Shown one piece after another: positions 6,927 through 11,433 of a stretch of DNA of 11,433 bases (within the stretch, counting starts at the first letter, position 1; every line of letters starts with the position of its first letter). This DNA is from Thiohalomonas sp. (GTDB lineage Bacteria; Pseudomonadota; Gammaproteobacteria; GRL18). Both the position numbers and the translations under genes were made by a program. The notes beneath the pieces are model-generated. The model was not told the DNA's origin and did no database searches. It saw only the letters and a list, made by a program, of their open reading frames with translations. The stretch is taken from contig JAIVER010000020.1 of the NCBI GenBank assembly GCA_023864145.1, positions 1-11,433 on the forward strand, given 5' to 3'.

Positions 6927-8009
6927 TCAGGCGTTTTCTTGAGCAAATTCTTTCATAAACTCAACTAAGGTATCAACACCTTCTTCCGGCATACCATTAT
7001 AAATACTGGCACGCATACCACCGACAGAACGATGTCCTTTTAATGTAGTCAGACCTTTTTTTGCTGCCTGTTCCAGGAATGCCGCATCTAAATCTGCACT
7101 TTTTAAGGTAAAAGGCACATTCATCCAGGAGCGGTAACGTGTTTCCACTGGATTGGCATAAAAATCACTACTATCGATTACAGCATATAATTTGTCAGAT
7201 TTATCTTTATTAATCTTACCAATGCCTTCAAGACCACCCTTGCCAAGAACCCATTCAAAAACCAGCCCAGCAAGATACCAGCTATAGGTAGGTGGTGTAT
7301 TGTACATAGAGTCATTATCAGCATGAGTTTTATAGTTCAGCATAGCAGGAGTGCTTTCTGATGCTTTACCAATCAGGTCCTCACGAATAACAACCAGAGT
7401 TAAACCTGCAGGTCCCACATTCTTTTGAGCACCCGCATAGATCATGCCGAACTTTGATAGATCAATAGGACGAGATAGTATAGTTGATGAGATATCGGCA
7501 ATTAATGGTATATCACCAGTATCAGGAATATAGTCAAACTCAACACCGCCAATAGTCTCATTAGGTGTGTAATGTACATAGGCTGCATCCGGATTAAGAT
7601 TCCAGCTAAAAAATTCAGGAATGGTAGTGAAACCAGAATCTTCTGATGTGGCAACAACATTAACATCACAATAACGTTTGGCTTCTGCAATGGCTTTTTT
7701 AGACCACATACCAGTGTTAACGTAATCCGCAGTGGTCTTATTACCTAATAAATTTAAAGGAATTGCACCAAATTGGCTGCTGGCACCGCCTTGCAGGAAA
7801 AGGACTTTATAATTATCTGGAATAGACATCAGTGTTCTTAAATCAGCTTCAGCTTTACTGGCAATAGACATGAACGCTTTACCACGATGAGACATTTCCA
7901 TGACGGACATGCCCTCGTCATTCCACTCAAGCATTTCATCACTGGCTTTTTTGATCACAGCTTCAGGCAACATTGCTGGACCGGCACTAAAATTGAAAAC
8001 TCTAGACAT
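6927..8009 (-). CDS. serC: Phosphoserine aminotransferase
   Basis: A PLP enzyme that transaminates 3-phosphohydroxypyruvate with glutamate to give phosphoserine, the second step of serine synthesis. In other bacteria it also acts in pyridoxal phosphate synthesis on the 4-phosphohydroxythreonine branch. The 360-residue length is typical. Visible motifs are FNFSAGPAMLP at 5-15, SHRGK at 40-44, GGASSQF at 74-80 with Trp102 nearby for cofactor stacking, the ADISS stretch at 171-175 with the cofactor Asp, YAGAQKNVGPAGL at 191-203 with the Schiff-base Lys196, and GHRSVGGMRASIYN at 325-338. The start is firm: AAGGA lies seven bases upstream of the ATG. It follows gyrA after a terminator-like hairpin, and a promoter-like TATAAT is found in the gap, so it probably begins the serC-serA-pheA-hisC-tyrA transcript. 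Confidence 0.96.
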   Translation of the reverse strand: MSRVFNFSAGPAMLPEAVIKKASDEMLEWNDEGMSVMEMSHRGKAFMSIASKAEADLRTLMSIPDNYKVLFLQGGASSQFGAIPLNLLGNKTTADYVNTGMWSKKAIAEAKRYCDVNVVATSEDSGFTTIPEFFSWNLNPDAAYVHYTPNETIGGVEFDYIPDTGDIPLIADISSTILSRPIDLSKFGMIYAGAQKNVGPAGLTLVVIREDLIGKASESTPAMLNYKTHADNDSMYNTPPTYSWYLAGLVFEWVLGKGGLEGIGKINKDKSDKLYAVIDSSDFYANPVETRYRSWMNVPFTLKSADLDAAFLEQAAKKGLTTLKGHRSVGGMRASIYNGMPEEGVDTLVEFMKEFAQENA

Positions 8010-8015
8010 TTGATA

Positions 8016-8020
8016 TCCTT
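8016..8020 (-). promoter_or_regulatory. serC ribosome binding site
   Basis: AAGGA on the minus strand, seven bases before the serC ATG at 8007-8009. It is the clearest Shine-Dalgarno sequence among the intact genes of the window and fixes the serC start. Confidence 0.75.
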
Positions 8021-8048
8021 GTATGCTTTAAAAGAAAAAATAAAATTG

Positions 8049-8077
8049 ATTATAGTGACATAGCTACCTATACCATA
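8049..8077 (-). promoter_or_regulatory. Candidate sigma-70 promoter of the serC operon
   Basis: The minus strand contains a perfect TATAAT at 8049-8054, about 40 bases upstream of the serC start and just downstream of the gyrA terminator hairpin. The hexamer 17 bases further upstream (8072-8077, TATGGT) is a poor match to the -35 consensus, so the call rests on the -10 box and the position. Confidence 0.4.
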
Positions 8078-8099
8078 AAGTTATAAAGGTAATTACGCA

Positions 8100-8140
8100 C
8101 AAAAGCATTTATTCCAACGATAAATTCAGGAATAAATGCT
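8100..8140 (-). terminator. gyrA Rho-independent terminator
   Basis: A perfect 12-base inverted repeat, AGCATTTATTCC (8104-8115) and GGAATAAATGCT (8129-8140), surrounds a 13-base loop, nine bases after the gyrA stop. On the minus strand the stem is followed by TTTGTG, a short U-rich tail. The stem is strong in length but AT-rich and the tail is short, so some read-through into serC is possible. Confidence 0.65.
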
Positions 8141-8148
8141 AAGAAAAA

Positions 8149-10779
8149 TTACTCTTCCGTCGCTCTATCATCAGCGGGAGGCTCTTGCTCGGATGAAGGC
8201 TCTTGATCAGCTAAAGCCTCTTCACCTTCAATCTCTTCATCATCATTAACAGTTTCACAAACACGTTCGATCTGCACCAGTTTTTCGTCTTTGGTTAATC
8301 GAATCAGGCGAACACCCTGGGTATTTCTACCAACAATTGATATTTCAGTTGAGCGAGTACGAACAATAGTCCCGCCATCTGTAATCAGCATAATTTCACT
8401 GGTTTCATCAAGCAGACAGGCACCAACCATTGAGCCATTACGTTCAGATGTCTTTATCGCGAGTACACCCTTGCCGCCACGTCCTTTAGCAGGATATTCA
8501 GAAATTCTGGTGCGTTTGCCATAACCATTTTCGGTAGCCGTTAGTACATAACGATCTTCACATTCAGGCGGCACGACAATCAACGAAACGACTTGATGAT
8601 TGTCAGGCAGATTCATTCCCCTGACACCAATAGAAATACGAGATAATGAACGAATGAGTGACTCATTGAAGCGGGTTGCCTTGCCTTCAGAGCTGAATAG
8701 CATGATGTCCTGCTGACCATCGGTTAACTGCACATCAATTAATTTATCACCTTCACGCAATTCAATCGCCCGAATACCATTGCCTCTGGGGCGGGAATAA
8801 TCAAGTAATGGCGTCTTTTTAACGGTGCCGTTTGCTGTGGCCTGTAAGATAAACTGACCATCAACAAATTCTTTAATAGGCAGAATGGCATTGACTCTTT
8901 CATCTTCACCTAAAGGCAGAAGATTAATAATAGGACGACCTCTGGAACCACGGCTTGCCAACGGCAGCTCATAGACTTTCTTCCAATAAACCTGACCGGC
9001 ATTGGTAAAGCATAAAATCGTATCATGACTCGAAGCAACAAACAGTTTGTCGATAAAGTCTTCTTCTTTCATTGACGTCGCTGATTTACCACGACCACCT
9101 CGACGCTGTGCAGCATAATCCGCCAGCGGCTGAGTCTTAACATAGCCTTCATGAGATAAGGTAACGACTCGATCTTCTTCAGCAATCATATCTTCCATAC
9201 AGAGATCATCTTCTGATTCTCTGATTTCAGTACGACGCTCATCACCGTATTGACTCAATACAGCTTCAAGCTCTTCACGGATCACGCCCATCAACACTTC
9301 ATGACTGCCTAAAATAGTAAGAAACCATTTAATCTTTTCAATAATTTCTTTATATTCATCTACAATCTTGTCAATTTCCAGACCAGTCAAACGGTGCAGA
9401 CGTAAATCAAGAATCGCTTGTGCCTGAACCTGTGATAAATGATAGCCATCATCAAATAAACCGTATTGCGCTTCCAGGCCATCAGGACGTGATTGTTCAC
9501 CGCCTTCTGATAATAATTCTCTGACTAAACCCGGTTCCCAGGAATTATTGATTAATTTATCTTTGGCTTCCTGAGGATTAGCAGACTCTTTAATCCCTTT
9601 AATTAATGGATCAATATTGGCCAGAGCAACAGCCTTACCTTCAAGAATATGAGCACGTTCACGTGCCTTTCTTAGTTGATAAACCGTACGGCGATTAACG
9701 ACTTCACGACGATGACGGATGAACTGTTCGATTAATTCTTTTAAATTAAATAACTTAGGCTGACCATCAACCAGCGCCACCATATTAATGCCGAAAACGT
9801 TCTGCATGGCAGTATGTTTATAAAGATTATTGATCAGCACATCGGCAGATTCACTGCGCTTGGTTTCAATAACCATACGCATGCCATCTTTATCAGATTC
9901 ATCACGAAGTTCAGATATGCCTTCAATTTTCTTTTCTTTAACCAGATCAGCAATGCGTTCTAATAAACGACCCTTATTAACCTGATACGGTAATTCAGTG
10001 ACGACAATACGCTCACGACCACCTGACATTTCTTCAATTTCTGTACGTGCACGAACACGGATACGACCACGACCGGTATGATAAGCTTCGTAAATACCAC
10101 GAGATCCGTTAATAATACCTGCCGTTGGAAAATCCGGGCCGGGGATCAACTCAATTAAATTGGGTATAGTAATTTCAGGATTATCAATAAAAGCCAGACA
10201 GGCATTAACGACTTCCGTTAAATTATGCGGCGGAATATTGGTCGCCATCCCAACAGCAATACCGGAAGAGCCATTGATCAGTAAATTAGCTAATTTTGTC
10301 GGCAATACAGCCGGTTCATGCTCAGATTCATCATAGTTGGGATTGAAATCAACGGTTTCTTTGTCGATATCAGCCAGCAGCTCATGAGAAATTTTGGCCA
10401 TACGCACTTCGGTATAACGCATTGCTGCTGGTGAATCACCATCAACTGAACCAAAGTTACCCTGACCATCCACCAGCATATAGCGCAGGGAAAAATTCTG
10501 AGCCATACGTACAATAGTGTCATAAACGGCGGTATCACCATGAGGGTGATATTTACCTAACACTTCACCGACAATACGGGCGGATTTTTTATAGGGTTTA
10601 TTAAAGTCCATGCCGGCTTCGTGCATAGCATAAATGACTCGACGGTGGACTGGTTTCAGGCCGTCACGGACATCGGGAAGTGCTCGTCCTACAATTACGC
10701 TCATCGCATAATCCATATAGGACTGCTTCATCTCCTCCTCAATATTGATATGGAGGAGTTCTTTTGCAAAATCTGACAT
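8149..10779 (-). CDS. gyrA: DNA gyrase subunit A
   Basis: The DNA-cutting and rejoining subunit of gyrase, which with GyrB introduces negative supercoils. At 876 residues it is of normal length. The N-terminal numbering matches Escherichia coli exactly: catalytic Tyr122 in [18 protein letters not shown] at 78-87 with Thr83 and Asp87 (the quinolone-determining positions), and VDGQGNFGS at 103-111. The breakage-reunion domain extends to about 520. The C-terminal beta-pinwheel follows, with the GyrA box QRRGGRG at 558-564, which is needed for DNA wrapping. The last 38 or so residues form a strongly acidic tail ([17 protein letters not shown]), as in other gammaproteobacterial GyrA proteins. The ATG at 10777-10779 gives the expected N-terminus; its ribosome binding site is weak. 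Thr83 occurs as wild type in Pseudomonas, so nothing here indicates resistance. Confidence 0.98.
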   Translation of the reverse strand: MSDFAKELLHINIEEEMKQSYMDYAMSVIVGRALPDVRDGLKPVHRRVIYAMHEAGMDFNKPYKKSARIVGEVLGKYHPHGDTAVYDTIVRMAQNFSLRYMLVDGQGNFGSVDGDSPAAMRYTEVRMAKISHELLADIDKETVDFNPNYDESEHEPAVLPTKLANLLINGSSGIAVGMATNIPPHNLTEVVNACLAFIDNPEITIPNLIELIPGPDFPTAGIINGSRGIYEAYHTGRGRIRVRARTEIEEMSGGRERIVVTELPYQVNKGRLLERIADLVKEKKIEGISELRDESDKDGMRMVIETKRSESADVLINNLYKHTAMQNVFGINMVALVDGQPKLFNLKELIEQFIRHRREVVNRRTVYQLRKARERAHILEGKAVALANIDPLIKGIKESANPQEAKDKLINNSWEPGLVRELLSEGGEQSRPDGLEAQYGLFDDGYHLSQVQAQAILDLRLHRLTGLEIDKIVDEYKEIIEKIKWFLTILGSHEVLMGVIREELEAVLSQYGDERRTEIRESEDDLCMEDMIAEEDRVVTLSHEGYVKTQPLADYAAQRRGGRGKSATSMKEEDFIDKLFVASSHDTILCFTNAGQVYWKKVYELPLASRGSRGRPIINLLPLGEDERVNAILPIKEFVDGQFILQATANGTVKKTPLLDYSRPRGNGIRAIELREGDKLIDVQLTDGQQDIMLFSSEGKATRFNESLIRSLSRISIGVRGMNLPDNHQVVSLIVVPPECEDRYVLTATENGYGKRTRISEYPAKGRGGKGVLAIKTSERNGSMVGACLLDETSEIMLITDGGTIVRTRSTEISIVGRNTQGVRLIRLTKDEKLVQIERVCETVNDDEEIEGEEALADQEPSSEQEPPADDRATEE

Positions 10780-10848
10780 TGAGTACTTATATTTCCATTT
10801 TGTTTCTTGCTTATTATCTTTCTTGCTATCTTAATTCTTGTTTTAGTT

Positions 10849-10857
10849 AAAATAGCA
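10849..10857 (-). promoter_or_regulatory. Possible extended -10 promoter of gyrA
   Basis: TGCTATTTT on the minus strand is an extended -10 box (TG-N-TATTTT) about 70 bases before the gyrA start and downstream of the mtnA terminator. No good -35 box is visible at 16-18 bases, so the call is weak. Confidence 0.3.
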
Positions 10858-10892
10858 TGAGTTAAGATAAGAAGTTTTTGTGCAACTTTTGT

Positions 10893-10920
10893 ACAAACAA
10901 GCGAACTTTAAAAGTTCGCT
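10893..10920 (-). terminator. Terminator hairpin after mtnA
   Basis: A perfect palindrome with ten-base arms, AGCGAACTTT (10900-10909) and AAAGTTCGCT (10911-10920), separated by one base. An eight-base stem with a small AT loop is the likely RNA form. On the minus strand it is followed by TTGTTTGT, so it fits a Rho-independent terminator for mtnA and separates it from gyrA. A weaker imperfect palindrome, GTGCAA/TTGTAC, follows at 10880-10894. A protein-binding operator is the alternative. Confidence 0.6.
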
Positions 10921-10965
10921 ATTCTAGCACAGTTCCATACTGTATGTGTTCTTTATCGGCACTAA

Positions 10966-10989
10966 AGTTTAGATAATAGTTTAGATAAT
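10966..10989. repeat. Tandem 12-base direct repeat
   Basis: AGTTTAGATAAT appears twice in a row just after the mtnA stop. It probably arose by slippage; no function is suggested. Confidence 0.45.
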
Positions 10990-10996
10990 TATTTAT

Positions 10997-11349
10997 TTAA
11001 ACTATATTAGCCATCATTGCTTTAATTTTTTCAAAATCAGGGTTCAGAACCACACCTTTTTCAGTAACGATGGCATCTACGAGCTCTGCCGGCGTCACAT
11101 CAAAGGCTGGATTTCTTGCCTGTGCGCCGATTGCTGCTACATGCTGTCCGCTGCAGGAAAGCACTTCATCAATGGAGCGTTCTTCAATAGGAATATCATC
11201 ACCACAGCTAATGTTCATATCAATTGTCGTAGTGGGAGCAGCGACCATAAATTTAATAGCATGATGTCGAGCCAAAACTGCCAGAGCAGTAAGTACCGAT
11301 TTTATTCGCCACATCACCATTAGAGGCAATGCGGTCAGAACCGACTATA
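10997..11349 (-). pseudogene. mtnA: S-methyl-5-thioribose-1-phosphate isomerase, 3' remnant with frameshift
   Basis: Remnant of the methionine-salvage enzyme that isomerises methylthioribose 1-phosphate to methylthioribulose 1-phosphate. About the last 115 residues of a family of roughly 350 remain. The upstream piece, read from about 11349, gives [19 protein letters not shown], containing the conserved catalytic-Asp segment. The frame then changes, and the second piece continues [61 protein letters not shown] and the normal C-terminus. One extra T at about 11288 (minus strand ACTTACTGCTCTG) explains the shift. Upstream of 11349 all resemblance to MtnA stops, so the 5' two thirds are missing from this position. 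The remaining protein sequence is well conserved, so decay would be recent. A gyrA-adjacent mtnA is seen in other gammaproteobacteria. Confidence 0.85.
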
Positions 11350-11433
11350 CCCAATCAACTTGAAAATGCAGGATCGAACACTTGGAAATTATCATTAATT
11401 CGAGAATCTAATGATTTTCCAATGCTCGGTAAA
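11350..11433. other. Sequence of unknown origin interrupting mtnA, possibly a mobile-element end
   Basis: From about 11350 to the window edge neither strand encodes the MtnA segment that should precede VGSDR. On the minus strand all frames near the junction contain stops or unrelated residues. The plus strand begins TATACCCAATCAACTTGAAA and has one frame open to the edge, beginning PNQLENAGSNTWKLSLIRES, which I do not recognise. An insertion-sequence or MITE end would explain the abrupt break, but no inverted partner can be seen inside the window. Confidence 0.35.

Noticed and set aside
8291..8524. Plus-strand open frame of 77 codons inside gyrA
   Set aside because: It is the antisense shadow of the gyrase pinwheel domain. 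It has no family features of its own, while the opposite strand encodes an unmistakable GyrA.
10518..10533. Possible quinolone-resistance change, Thr instead of Ser at GyrA position 83
   Set aside because: Thr83 is the wild-type residue in other gammaproteobacteria such as Pseudomonas, and Asp87 is intact.
10290..10541. Alternative minus-strand frame inside gyrA
   Set aside because: It is an out-of-frame reading of the GyrA catalytic domain, with unnatural composition.
11070..11264. Plus-strand open frames opposite mtnA
   Set aside because: They are antisense to clearly conserved MtnA C-terminal sequence.

Overview
The window looks like a piece of an AT-rich gammaproteobacterial chromosome. 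Every gene in the long intact stretch lies on the minus strand, so transcription runs from high to low coordinates: mtnA remnant, gyrA, serC, serA, pheA, hisC, tyrA, an unrecognised gene, then an inositol-monophosphatase-family gene. A gyrA-serC-pheA-hisC-tyrA series is a familiar gammaproteobacterial arrangement. The short ACT-domain SerA, the chorismate mutase/prephenate dehydratase fusion and Thr83 in GyrA fit the same group. I cannot assign a genus. A free-living methanotroph or sulfur oxidiser, or a relative of these, would be compatible, but that is a guess from memory of similar operons.

Left edge (1-975): the beginning of an IS1380-type transposase runs leftward out of the window and carries an in-frame TAG. 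It is followed by about 500 bp with no intact gene, in which the plus strand holds what looks like a decayed small membrane-protein gene ending convergently with the phosphatase gene.

Core (976-8009): serC and serA encode steps 2 and 1 of serine synthesis. pheA, hisC and tyrA carry chorismate to phenylpyruvate and 4-hydroxyphenylpyruvate and supply an aminotransferase. pheA/hisC and hisC/tyrA overlap by one base, so they are probably translationally coupled. Where aroA and cmk often follow tyrA, this window instead has a 184-residue protein I do not recognise and an IMPase-family phosphatase.

Right part (8010-11433): gyrA is complete, with its own terminator hairpin and the normal quinolone-sensitive residues. 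Upstream of it lies only the 3' part of mtnA. It is broken by a single-base frameshift and its 5' half is replaced by unrelated sequence that may be the end of a mobile element.

Overall this is mainly a housekeeping region with decay and mobile DNA at both edges. I found no convincing new defence, toxin or other accessory system. The most open question is the unknown gene at 1789-2343.
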